The notes below the pieces were generated by a model. It saw only the letters and a program-made list of their open reading frames with translations. It made no database searches and was not told the origin of the DNA. From Bacteroidales bacterium (GTDB taxonomy: Bacteria; Bacteroidota; Bacteroidia; Bacteroidales; UBA932), in contig JAKSJQ010000018.1 in the NCBI GenBank assembly GCA_024402115.1, forward strand, positions 1 to 38,462: a DNA stretch of 38,462 bases, written 5' to 3'. A program made the translations under genes and the position numbers. Position 1 is the first letter of the stretch; every line of letters starts with the position of its first letter. Positions 1 to 7,473 of this stretch are shown one piece after another.

Positions 1-746
1 ATGAGCGACTCGCTGCCGAGCTTGCGGATAATGACCTCGTGAGGAAGAAGAACCTCCTCATACATCTCTTTCCATGAGAGAGTGTTTGCTCCGCCGTATC
101 CGAGGAAATGCTTGGTTGTCGCAGCGACGCCGTTCTCGAAGCCCTCGCTCTGGAGACCGTCCACGAATGCATATCCGAGGGTGGCTGTGAGATATCCGTC
201 CTCGCCGCATGATTCCTCGATGCGGGTCCAGTGCGGAGTGCGGATGACGTCGAGCATAGGGGAGAGAGCGAGCTGCTGGCCCATGGACCTCATCATCTTT
301 GCGGTCATCTCCGTCTTCTTGTAGAACATCTCCGGATTCCAGCTGCATGCTGCTCCGATGGCCTGCGGAAAGGCTGTCGCACCGCGTGCAGTGAGGCCTG
401 TGAGACACTCTTCATGGAAGATTGCCGGAATGCCCGCGGAGGTCTCGTTCATCAGGTAGTCCTGAATGTCCTTGACCATCTCGCGTATTCCGTCTGCATC
501 CTTATCCTGCGAACTGGTAGGCTGGCAGATGTGTCCGACTCCATAAGGAATCTTCTCTCTCATCTTCTCGATGGAGATTTTTCCGTCGACCATGAGCTCC
601 GACGGATAGATACCGTAGAGCTGGGCTGCCTTCTCCTCGAGAGACAGGCGTGAATATACCTCGTCGACCTTCTTCTGGAGAGGGTCATTAGCGCATGAAC
701 TTGCTACAATAGCCAGCGCCGAAAGCAGGATTGATGCCTTTTTCAT
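1..746 (-). CDS. Glycoside hydrolase family 3 lipoprotein, N-terminal part
   Basis: The frame stays open from an ATG at 746 to the left edge, about 248 codons, so the C-terminal part is missing. Residues 1-19 form a lipoprotein signal (MKKASILLSALAIVASSC), which suggests anchoring in the outer membrane or periplasm. The mature start 'RLSLEEKAAQLYGIYP' and the later blocks 'IPAIFHEECLTG', 'FPQAIGAACSWNPEM', 'LALSPMLDVIRTPHWTRIEE' and 'AATTKHFLGYG' are typical of the GH3 N-terminal barrel (beta-glucosidase or beta-xylosidase type), including the substrate-binding KHF-G motif. The aspartate nucleophile, which lies further on in the barrel, is outside the window. It starts 47 nt after the SpoT-like gene on the same strand and may be co-transcribed. 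The family call is firm; substrate cannot be told. Confidence 0.88.
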   Translation of the reverse strand, partial: MKKASILLSALAIVASSCANDPLQKKVDEVYSRLSLEEKAAQLYGIYPSELMVDGKISIEKMREKIPYGVGHICQPTSSQDKDADGIREMVKDIQDYLMNETSAGIPAIFHEECLTGLTARGATAFPQAIGAACSWNPEMFYKKTEMTAKMMRSMGQQLALSPMLDVIRTPHWTRIEESCGEDGYLTATLGYAFVDGLQSEGFENGVAATTKHFLGYGGANTLSWKEMYEEVLLPHEVIIRKLGSESL

Positions 747-793
747 TATGTTGGTATGTGTATCTGGTTTTTCTTCAAGTATGCGGCGGGCGC

Positions 794-2674
794 CTATCGG
801 ATGCCTTCGCCCTTCACCTCCTCGATTCCGTCGATCTCGTAGAGCTGCTTGAGTGCGAGCACGAGCTCCCTCACCGAATGGACGAAGAAGGTGATCTTGC
901 CCTCTGCGATCTCGTCCTTGGTCTCGGTGCTGATGGAGTCGATGGAGAGTCCGAGGCCGTTGGTGATCTTGTCTATCACGTCCATCAGAAGGTGGTAGCG
1001 GTCGATTCCGCGGAAAGCCACGGTCACTGGGTACTGTACGTCCGGAGTCTCTTGGAAATCTACGTTCACGACATTGTCGCCGAGCTGAGAAGCCTGTTCG
1101 ATGATTGCAGGACAGCTGCGTCGATGGACCATGATGGTGCCGTTCGCCTCACGGAAGCCGATGATGTCGCCTCCAGGGATAGGCTGGCAGATAGGGCAGC
1201 GCCTGACAGGCTCGTCCTTCTCCATGGTCTTGAGAACCTGGTGGATTGCGCGCTTTGCATTGTATGTCTGGACATGCTCGAGCCAGTCTTCCTTGACCGT
1301 TATCTCGTCGCTGACGCCTATCTCTATGCAGTCTCCGCGCTGGAGGACGGTCTTGATCGAGGACAGGTGGCCGTTGATCTTTGCATATTTGGCGTGGATG
1401 CCGGTATGCGGGTCAAGTTCGAAGGCATAGTCGAGCACTGTCGCGTCCTTCGGAAGTATGAATGCGCTGCTGTCCGGAGCGAACACCATGATGTCGTCAT
1501 AATAGAGGGTCGAGATGATGCTGTCCATATAGTTGCCCTCGAGCGACTGGTCGGCCATGTCCTCGAGAATCATCTTGAAGCGCTTCATCCATGCCGCCAC
1601 GTTGTGACCTTCCTGAAGGTCGAACATACATCCGAGCTTCGATACTGCGACCATGTGCTCGGAACATATCTGTACATCCTCCCAAATACCGGTGTCGCTG
1701 AGAAGCTGGAGCTTGATGCACTTGTACGCATTCTCCTTTGCCTGGTCGATCTGGTTGGTGAAGCTGTTCGGCTTCTCCTTGAAACGGTCGGTAAGGAGAG
1801 AATAGATACGCAGGCAGACCCTCTTCTCCGGGTAATTCTTCGTGTCCTTGAAGGTAACGCGGACATAGTAGCGGTTCTCTACATGCTTGAGGTCGATATT
1901 CTCGGCCTTCATCTTTCGCCAGATGCTGTATGGGCGGCGGTAGAATACCTCTGCCTTTCCATTGATCTCATTCTCCGCGAGAATCTTGTCGACCTCCTCG
2001 ACGAAGATGCTCAGACGCTCCCTGTTCTTGAGCTCATCCTCATAGAGGTCCCTCTCGATGTCGTTATACTCCATCTCGCACCTGTACTTGAATGCGAGGT
2101 TCTCGAGGTCCGTCTTGATGTCGAAGAGCCCGAGGCGGTTAGCGAGCGGTGCATAGAAGTAGTCGGTCTCGCCGGCTATCTTCATCTGCTTGTCCGGACG
2201 CATGCTTGCGAGGGTTCTCATGTTGTGCAGGCGGTCGGCGAGCTTGACCATGAGCGCACGGATGTCGTAGTGCATGGAATCAAGCAGCTGCTTGAAGTTG
2301 TCCACCTGCTTGGAAGCCTTGTAGGTCTCCTTCTTCTTCTTGGTCACGACGTCCACGAGGAAGGCGACGTCCTCACCGAAGCGCTCCTTGATCTGCTCGA
2401 CGGTGATAGGGGTGTCCTCGACTACATCATGGAGGAAAGCGCACATGACGCTGTGGAGATCGAGCTTGAGCTCCTCTGCAGCGATGCTTGCCACTGCGAT
2501 AGGGTGGATTATATAGGGATGGCCGGATTTGCGTTTCTGGTCTTTGTGTGCCTCACGAGCGAACTCGTAGGAGTCTTTAAGCTGCTCCATTTCTTCAGCC
2601 GTGATGCGTGGTGCCATCACGTCGAACACATGCTGCGCCGACTGCTGAATGTCAAGGTCAAGGTTCTGTTCCAT
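794..2674 (-). CDS. RelA/SpoT homologue, probably (p)ppGpp hydrolase only
   Basis: 626 aa cytoplasmic protein of the long RSH type. The HD hydrolase domain is intact: H57, H82-D83 in HDVVED, and LADRLHNMRTL at 145-155. A TGS domain follows at about 400-452 and an ACT domain closes the C-terminus. The synthetase region (about 240-350) is degenerate. The GYQSLH motif is replaced by SFTNQI, the VEIQIRT motif reads EDVQICS with catalytic Glu replaced by Asp and Arg by Cys, and the usual DL-x-x-x-R pattern is not kept. Inference: it degrades (p)ppGpp, with a separate RelA elsewhere, as is known for other Bacteroidales that split the two roles. It starts 9 nt after the Pr6Pr-like gene. I give no symbol because relA and spoT are used interchangeably in the family. 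Confidence 0.9.
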   Translation of the reverse strand: MEQNLDLDIQQSAQHVFDVMAPRITAEEMEQLKDSYEFAREAHKDQKRKSGHPYIIHPIAVASIAAEELKLDLHSVMCAFLHDVVEDTPITVEQIKERFGEDVAFLVDVVTKKKKETYKASKQVDNFKQLLDSMHYDIRALMVKLADRLHNMRTLASMRPDKQMKIAGETDYFYAPLANRLGLFDIKTDLENLAFKYRCEMEYNDIERDLYEDELKNRERLSIFVEEVDKILAENEINGKAEVFYRRPYSIWRKMKAENIDLKHVENRYYVRVTFKDTKNYPEKRVCLRIYSLLTDRFKEKPNSFTNQIDQAKENAYKCIKLQLLSDTGIWEDVQICSEHMVAVSKLGCMFDLQEGHNVAAWMKRFKMILEDMADQSLEGNYMDSIISTLYYDDIMVFAPDSSAFILPKDATVLDYAFELDPHTGIHAKYAKINGHLSSIKTVLQRGDCIEIGVSDEITVKEDWLEHVQTYNAKRAIHQVLKTMEKDEPVRRCPICQPIPGGDIIGFREANGTIMVHRRSCPAIIEQASQLGDNVVNVDFQETPDVQYPVTVAFRGIDRYHLLMDVIDKITNGLGLSIDSISTETKDEIAEGKITFFVHSVRELVLALKQLYEIDGIEEVKGEGIR

Positions 2675-2683
2675 TATTCTATG

Positions 2684-3331
2684 TTACTTTCCGATGCGAT
2701 TGGCGATCAATATGTACAGTCGCGAAATCAGGACGAGGAAGATGATGATGCAGAGCACATACCACATCACGCCCATGAATGGGAATTCGCTGCCGATTCC
2801 GAACGCGCCCATAGGCGAACCCCAGTTCAGGAAGAAGTAAGGGTAGTTGGTGGTTGCAGAGAACGGCCAGTTGCAGACATATCCAATCGATGCGAATATC
2901 AGGTAATAGAAAGGCGGGATGATGCTCCAGTATGAGTCCTTGCCCTTGAGGGTCAGCATGCCGCCGCAGACGAGATAGTCGACGATGGCGAGGACAGGGG
3001 AGCATACATGGACGAGGACGCTGTCAATCCTGAACGGGTTCTCGATGGTCGGAGCGAGCACGAAGCAGTATACGAATCCCGTGAGAGTGATGGCGACGGT
3101 CACGACAAGGTCAAGTATGGACCAGACCCTGTCGCTCTCCTTGTTCTTGAGCATGATCACGATGCCTGCGATTGCAAGAAGCATGACCCAGATGTTGGAC
3201 TGGATGGTGAAGTAGAGGAGATAGCTCCAGCGGATGGTGCCGTCGTGACCATTGGTCATGGTGAGCACGATTCCCACACCCGCACAGAGTGCGAGGAGGG
3301 CCTTGAGTGCAATTGAAAAGTTCCTTTTCAT
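2684..3331 (-). CDS. Pr6Pr-family-like integral membrane protein
   Basis: 215 aa with about six hydrophobic segments and no soluble domain. The layout (YFTIQSNIWVM near the second helix, an extracytoplasmic NPFRIDSVLVHVCSPV block, then late aromatic-rich helices) resembles the Pr6Pr family, whose function is unknown. I chose the ATG at 3331 (MKRNFSIALK). The frame is open further upstream, but a longer start would run into the divergent K+ channel gene and add a non-conserved, non-membrane leader. A TATATTTG -7 box lies on this strand at 3352-3359, about 20 nt before the start; no good -33 partner was seen. The gene is followed after 9 nt by the SpoT-like gene, so the two probably share a transcript. 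Confidence 0.7.
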   Translation of the reverse strand: MKRNFSIALKALLALCAGVGIVLTMTNGHDGTIRWSYLLYFTIQSNIWVMLLAIAGIVIMLKNKESDRVWSILDLVVTVAITLTGFVYCFVLAPTIENPFRIDSVLVHVCSPVLAIVDYLVCGGMLTLKGKDSYWSIIPPFYYLIFASIGYVCNWPFSATTNYPYFFLNWGSPMGAFGIGSEFPFMGVMWYVLCIIIFLVLISRLYILIANRIGK

Positions 3332-3388
3332 AGGGTTGTACAACTGATGTTCAAATATACAGAATTGTTCTGAAACTATGTGCTCAAC

Positions 3389-3419
3389 TTTGTAATAAGG
3401 TACATTCTTCGTACTTTTA
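3389..3419 (+). promoter_or_regulatory. Bacteroidota-type promoter of the K+ channel gene
   Basis: TTTG at 3389-3392 and TACTTTTA at 3412-3419 are separated by 19 nt, matching the -33/-7 layout known for Bacteroides sigma-ABfr promoters (last base A instead of G). The start codon lies 28 nt further on. It fires away from the Pr6Pr-like gene. Confidence 0.6.
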
Positions 3420-3446
3420 GCGCTCAATTCGCCCCTTAGAACGTAA

Positions 3447-4328
3447 ATGATGGAAAAGACAAGCTTTGCACAGAGGACTCGTGAGGAATTCAACGGCCTC
3501 AAGACCAAGCAGGACAGGAAGAATTTCTTTTACAACATAATCTTCGAATCAGACACTCCGGAAGGCAGAATATTCGACGTCTTCCTGATGATCTGCATCT
3601 TCGTCAGCGTCATCATCGCAATCTTCGGCAGCACCTTCAAGGCAGACTGGCTGAAGACCACCGTACTGGTCCTCGAATACTTCTTCACCGTGTTCTTCAC
3701 TGCAGAGTATATCCTCAGACTCTACTGCTCGAAGAACCCGAGAAAGTACGCCCTGAGCCTATTCGGTATCATCGACCTGCTTGCCATCCTGCCCATGTAT
3801 CTGGCGTTCCTTGTCCCGCATGTCCAGTACGCCATCATCATCCGCTGTCTCAGGCTCATCAGGGTGTTCCGTGTCCTGAAGCTCTTCAGCTTCCTCACCG
3901 AGGGAAACATTCTCATCGCCGCCATCGCCCAGAGCTGGAAGAAGATCGCGGTGTTCTGCATGTTCGTCGTGCTTCTCGTAGTGTGTCTGGGAACCTTGAT
4001 GTTCATGGTTGAAGGCCCGTCGGCAGATTCGGCGTTCAACAACGTACCGAACAGCATCTACTGGGCCGTAGTGACATTGACCACGGTCGGATACGGAGAC
4101 ATAACGCCTGTCACAACCCTGGGACGCTTCCTTTCGGTCATCATCATGCTGCTCGGATATACTGTCCTCGCGGTGCCAACCGGTATCATCTCGGCTGAGA
4201 TGATCAAGGGCGAGAAGTCCACAATCAACAAGAAATGCTCGAACTGCGGCAGGACAGGCCATGAAGAGGATGCCAAGTACTGCAAGTACTGTGGCACCAG
4301 GTTCGAGGATGACGCCGATCAGTTCTAG
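3447..4328 (+). CDS. Voltage-gated-type K+ channel with C-terminal zinc ribbon
   Basis: 293 aa. Six transmembrane segments are visible, about 43-62, 72-92, 103-123, 128-150, 167-187 and 228-249. The fourth carries regularly spaced arginines (RCLRLIRVFRVLK), as in a voltage sensor, and the pore loop has the K+ selectivity filter TTVGYGD at 212-218. The first ~40 residues are charged and cytoplasmic. After the last helix, instead of an RCK or cyclic-nucleotide domain, there is a short zinc-ribbon-like tail with Cys264, Cys267, Cys279 and Cys282 (CSNC...CKYC). Known for the family: K+-selective conductance across the inner membrane. Inference: the ribbon may gate the channel or bind a partner. 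Two in-frame ATGs (3447, 3450) are possible starts. It faces the element at 4346. Confidence 0.9.
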   Translation: MMEKTSFAQRTREEFNGLKTKQDRKNFFYNIIFESDTPEGRIFDVFLMICIFVSVIIAIFGSTFKADWLKTTVLVLEYFFTVFFTAEYILRLYCSKNPRKYALSLFGIIDLLAILPMYLAFLVPHVQYAIIIRCLRLIRVFRVLKLFSFLTEGNILIAAIAQSWKKIAVFCMFVVLLVVCLGTLMFMVEGPSADSAFNNVPNSIYWAVVTLTTVGYGDITPVTTLGRFLSVIIMLLGYTVLAVPTGIISAEMIKGEKSTINKKCSNCGRTGHEEDAKYCKYCGTRFEDDADQF

Positions 4329-4345
4329 GCACAATCATTCACATA

Positions 4346-4519
4346 ACACAAGCTGTCACCAGGCAGAGACCCGTAGCCGCCCGCGGCTTCGTGAGCGGGT
4401 GGCTCGAGCTAGACTAGAATAGGACGCAGGAAGCTTGCTTCGATGCGTCCTATGAAAGGATAGAGAGAGACGGGATGGAGCGCGTAGCGCGGAAGGTCGA
4501 TGCTGGTGACAGCTTGTGT
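4346..4519. repeat. Structured element with perfect 17-bp terminal inverted repeats
   Basis: 4346-4362 and 4503-4519 are exact reverse complements (ACACAAGCTGTCACCAG and its complement) and enclose 140 bp. Inside are further dyads: a 9-bp hairpin, TAGGACGCA at 4420-4428 with TGCGTCCTA at 4444-4452, whose loop holds a smaller GAAG/CTTC pair, plus short pairs near 4374-4385, 4393-4405 and 4479-4489. It sits between two convergent genes. This looks like a non-autonomous mobile element (MITE-like) or a folded RNA or terminator-like element. A target-site duplication is not obvious. A 61-codon frame on the minus strand across it is Arg/Ser-rich and looks accidental. Confidence 0.6.
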
Positions 4520-4524
4520 AATTA

Positions 4525-4542
4525 AATGCCTTGTGAGGCATT
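4525..4542 (-). terminator. Small hairpin, possible terminator of the xanthine operon
   Basis: AATGCC at 4525-4530 pairs with GGCATT at 4537-4542 around a 6-nt loop, about 30 nt past the VOC gene stop. On the minus strand it is followed by an AT-rich but not uniform T tract, so the terminator call is weak. Confidence 0.35.
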
Positions 4543-4571
4543 AAGACTCATGGCGCAAGCCGCTGAGGAAG

Positions 4572-5474
4572 CTATGCCTCGTAGCGGGCAGGGATACCGT
4601 AGATGGTAGGAGTCGGCTTGCCACCTACAGCCTCCTTGGTCATGATCTCCACACGTGTGAGATCCTTGGTGAAGAAGTTGCTCTGGCCATAGCCACATGC
4701 ACCGATCTTCATAGGCTCACCTGGAATACAACCCTCAGGGATGTTACGTGAAAGGAGAATCTCCCTCGCTGCAGGAACGTCGTCTACATCGAGTCCGATG
4801 TGATTCTGGCAACCCATCTCAGCCTGATCGAGCTTCTGGTCGTAGAGCATGATCTCCACATAGTCATTGGTAGGGCTGTCCGGCATCGCAAGCTTGATCC
4901 ACTTGCTGGTATTGTCGTCAGGACCACCACGCCAGTACTCCTTGAATCCGAGAATGAAGCTGTAAAAAGCGAGATCCTTCGAGAAATCGTCGCAAAGCCA
5001 GCCAACATGCCTCATGATGTCCGAGATGCGAGTGTCAGGCATGTCCTGACCCTTATGCTCAGCGAGAAGACCGCTGTCGGTATACTGCACGAACTCCACG
5101 TCGTGTCCGCTGAAATCCTTAATGAAGAAGCACTTGAATCCGAAACCTGGATCGCTTACCTCGTCAGGCACCTTGACGCCCATCATTCTCAGATATACAC
5201 GCATCGCTTCGATGTCCTCGACCTCGAAAGCAGTGTGACGATATTTCCACTCCTTGCAGTCGTCGTCCTTGGTGAATTCGACGTACTGCCTGTCGTTGAT
5301 CTTGACGAACATCATGGTCGGCTTACCTTCACGCTCTACATAGTACGGCTTGGCATATCCGAAGCAGTCAGTGAAGAAAGATGCTGTGTTCTCTAGGTCG
5401 TCCGTAAGGACGCTGAAATGTGCGATACCGAGAATCTTCGGTCTCTGCGGGCGGATGAGTTTCGGGTCAGTCAT
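4572..5474 (-). CDS. Two-domain VOC (glyoxalase/dioxygenase-fold) protein
   Basis: 300 aa, cytoplasmic, made of two vicinal-oxygen-chelate repeats. The first is about residues 14-132 (starts GIAHFSVLTDDLENTASFF, ends SGHDVEFVQY) and the second about 155-280 (starts RHVGWLCDDFSKDLAFY, ends LTRVEIMTKE). Candidate metal ligands are the His near each domain start and the Glu near each domain end (VEF, VEI), plus H82 and H222 at the central strands. Such two-domain VOC proteins include extradiol dioxygenases and glyoxalase-like enzymes; the substrate cannot be read from the sequence. It is the last gene of a tight operon, 12 nt after the xanthine permease, which suggests, without proof, a role in handling purine-derived or related metabolites. 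Confidence 0.8.
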   Translation of the reverse strand: MTDPKLIRPQRPKILGIAHFSVLTDDLENTASFFTDCFGYAKPYYVEREGKPTMMFVKINDRQYVEFTKDDDCKEWKYRHTAFEVEDIEAMRVYLRMMGVKVPDEVSDPGFGFKCFFIKDFSGHDVEFVQYTDSGLLAEHKGQDMPDTRISDIMRHVGWLCDDFSKDLAFYSFILGFKEYWRGGPDDNTSKWIKLAMPDSPTNDYVEIMLYDQKLDQAEMGCQNHIGLDVDDVPAAREILLSRNIPEGCIPGEPMKIGACGYGQSNFFTKDLTRVEIMTKEAVGGKPTPTIYGIPARYEA

Positions 5475-5486
5475 GGCTTGGGTGTA

Positions 5487-6794
5487 TTATGCGTTCTTTT
5501 TCTCCTCCTTGGGAAGGAAAGCTGAGAGCAGTACTGCAAGTACGAACACTACAGCGACGCAGTTCTCTGCGAACACGGTCTTGACGATCTGTGGGAAGAT
5601 GTCGAACATGCCGGTAGCCTGGGTGAAGCCGAGGCCGATGCTGAGTGAAAGGGCGACGATGATCATGTTGCGGTCAGAGAAGCCGCACCTTGCGATCATG
5701 CCGAATCCTGCGAACATGATCGATCCGAACATCATGATGGTGCAACCGCCGAGAACAGCCTGCGGGATGGTTGTGAGAAGGGTGCCGACAGCAGGGAAGA
5801 TACCGCCGATGATCATGATGAGCGCACCGGTGGCGATGGCGAAGCGGTTGACTACGCCAGAGAGCGATGCAAGACCCACGTTCTGTGAGAATGAGGTGAT
5901 AGGAGTACATCCGAAGATACCGGCGATGGTGCTGACGAAACCGTCGGCTGCGATACTGCCGGAAAGCTCGCGGTCGGTGACCTCACGCTTGAGGGCGCCT
6001 GAGCAGAGTGCGCTGGTGTCGCCGATGGTCTCTGTTGCTGAAACCATGAAGATCGCAATGATCGAGAGAATGGCTCCGAGGTTGAACTCTGGCTTGAAAG
6101 GCAGGAACTTCGGAAGTGAGACGAAACCTACGTTGTGGAGGCCTGAGAAATCGACCATGCCCATGCAGATGGCGAGGATGTAGCCCACGATGAGACCGAC
6201 GAGCACTGAGAGCGAACGGAGGAAGCCCTTTGCGAAGATCTGGCAGCCAAGGCATACGAGGAGGGTCACGGTACCGACGATCCAGTTGTGTGCGGCGCCG
6301 AAATCAGCTGCGTCCTGTCCGCCTGCGAATGAGTTCGCACCGATAGGGAGGAGCGAGAATCCGATGGCGGTTACGACTGTTGCCGCCACGATAGGGGTGA
6401 TGATGCGGATCCAATATTTTGCGAAGAGACCGAGGAGGCCTTCGAATATACCGCCGATGATGATTGCACCCATCAGCGTGCCCATGCCCTGGGTTGTGCC
6501 GATGAAGATGGCGAGTGAGAGGAAGGTGAAGCTGATACCCATCACGACAGGGAGACGTGAACCGATTCTCCAGATAGGGTAGAGCTGCACGAGTGTGCCG
6601 ATACCGGCGATGATCATACAGTTCTGGATGAGTGCTGCGCTGAGTTCAGGAGCGACTCCCACCACGTTTGCGAGGATGATGATAGGGGTGATGTTCGAAA
6701 CGAACATTGCCAAAACATGCTGAAGGCCGAAAGGCACGGCCTGGAGAACAGGCATTCTGCCGTCCAGCTGATAAAGAGCGTTATTCTTATCCAT
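5487..6794 (-). CDS. NCS2-family xanthine/uracil permease, probably xanthine
   Basis: 435 aa inner-membrane transporter with the many hydrophobic segments expected of the NCS2/NAT fold. The family signature is present as QNVGLASLSGVVNR at 304-317, and the substrate-binding glutamate motif of helix 8 as ATETIGDTSALC from 253. Known for the family: proton- or sodium-coupled uptake of xanthine, urate or uracil. Substrate is inferred from the neighbour: the gene begins 23 nt after xpt, the same pairing as xpt-pbuX in Firmicutes. The C-terminus ends in a charged PKEEKKNA tail. Uracil or uric acid cannot be excluded from sequence alone. Confidence 0.87.
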   Translation of the reverse strand: MDKNNALYQLDGRMPVLQAVPFGLQHVLAMFVSNITPIIILANVVGVAPELSAALIQNCMIIAGIGTLVQLYPIWRIGSRLPVVMGISFTFLSLAIFIGTTQGMGTLMGAIIIGGIFEGLLGLFAKYWIRIITPIVAATVVTAIGFSLLPIGANSFAGGQDAADFGAAHNWIVGTVTLLVCLGCQIFAKGFLRSLSVLVGLIVGYILAICMGMVDFSGLHNVGFVSLPKFLPFKPEFNLGAILSIIAIFMVSATETIGDTSALCSGALKREVTDRELSGSIAADGFVSTIAGIFGCTPITSFSQNVGLASLSGVVNRFAIATGALIMIIGGIFPAVGTLLTTIPQAVLGGCTIMMFGSIMFAGFGMIARCGFSDRNMIIVALSLSIGLGFTQATGMFDIFPQIVKTVFAENCVAVVFVLAVLLSAFLPKEEKKNA

Positions 6795-6817
6795 AGTATT
6801 GAGGTTTAGATTCTTGA

Positions 6818-7441
6818 TTATTCACCTGTGGAGAGATTCATCTTCTCGAGGGGCTTTGCAGGCTGCTCGCGGAACTTGATGGTCTGGGTCTGCCAGTCCA
6901 TGGACTCGACGATGGCGATAGACTCCACCCAGTAGCCTTCGGCGCGGAGTTCGCTGCCGCCCTTCTGCTGGCCCTTCTCGATCGCGATGCCGATTCCCGA
7001 TACGCTTCCGCCGGCCTGATGGACGATGTCGATGAGCGCATGGGTGGCCTGACCGTCAGCTAGGAAGTCGTCCACGATGAGCACCTTGTCCGTGTCGTGG
7101 AGATAAGGCTTCGAGACGAACACATTGTTCATCTTCTTGTGAGTGAAGGAATATGCCTGAGCAACATACTTGTCATCGGTGCTGTTGGCTGTCTGGCTCT
7201 TCTTCGCAAACACCACAGGCACGTCGTAGAGCTCGCCGAGCAGGGTTGCGATCGCGATTCCGCTGGCCTCGATGGTAAGTATCTTGTTCACTTCGGCACC
7301 CTTGAAGCGGCGCTTGAATTCATGAGCCATCTGGCGCATGATGTCGATGTCGATCTGGTGATTGAGAAAACTGTCAACCTTCAGTATGTTGCCCTCCTTG
7401 ATGTTTCCGTCAAGAAGAATCTTCTCCTCCAAGAAATTCAT
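6818..7441 (-). CDS. xpt: Xanthine phosphoribosyltransferase
   Basis: 207 aa, slightly longer than typical Xpt (about 190). Converts xanthine and PRPP to XMP for guanine nucleotide salvage, in the cytoplasm. The N-terminus (MNFLEEKILLDGNIKEGNIL, then VDSFLNHQID) and the block ILTIEASGIAIA (54-65) match xanthine PRTases closely. The PRPP-binding loop is VLIVDDFLADGQA at 120-132. It lies in an operon, 32 nt after the choloylglycine-hydrolase-like gene and 23 nt before the permease. No purine riboswitch is recognisable before it; transcription most likely comes from the promoter at 8826-8857. Confidence 0.93.
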   Translation of the reverse strand: MNFLEEKILLDGNIKEGNILKVDSFLNHQIDIDIMRQMAHEFKRRFKGAEVNKILTIEASGIAIATLLGELYDVPVVFAKKSQTANSTDDKYVAQAYSFTHKKMNNVFVSKPYLHDTDKVLIVDDFLADGQATHALIDIVHQAGGSVSGIGIAIEKGQQKGGSELRAEGYWVESIAIVESMDWQTQTIKFREQPAKPLEKMNLSTGE

Positions 7442-7473
7442 GATTGTACAGGTTTTATCTAAGTGGTATATGT

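Noticed and set aside
731..2935. A 734-codon open frame on the plus strand
   Set aside because: It lies antisense to the RelA/SpoT homologue, whose protein has clear domain motifs; the plus-strand translation matches nothing and is a codon-bias shadow.
3332..3508. Longer start for the Pr6Pr-like protein
   Set aside because: It would overlap the divergent K+ channel gene and its promoter, and would add a non-conserved leader.
4356..4541. A 61-codon minus-strand gene in the inverted-repeat element
   Set aside because: Low-complexity Arg/Ser-rich translation lying across the terminal repeats and hairpins; no start signal.
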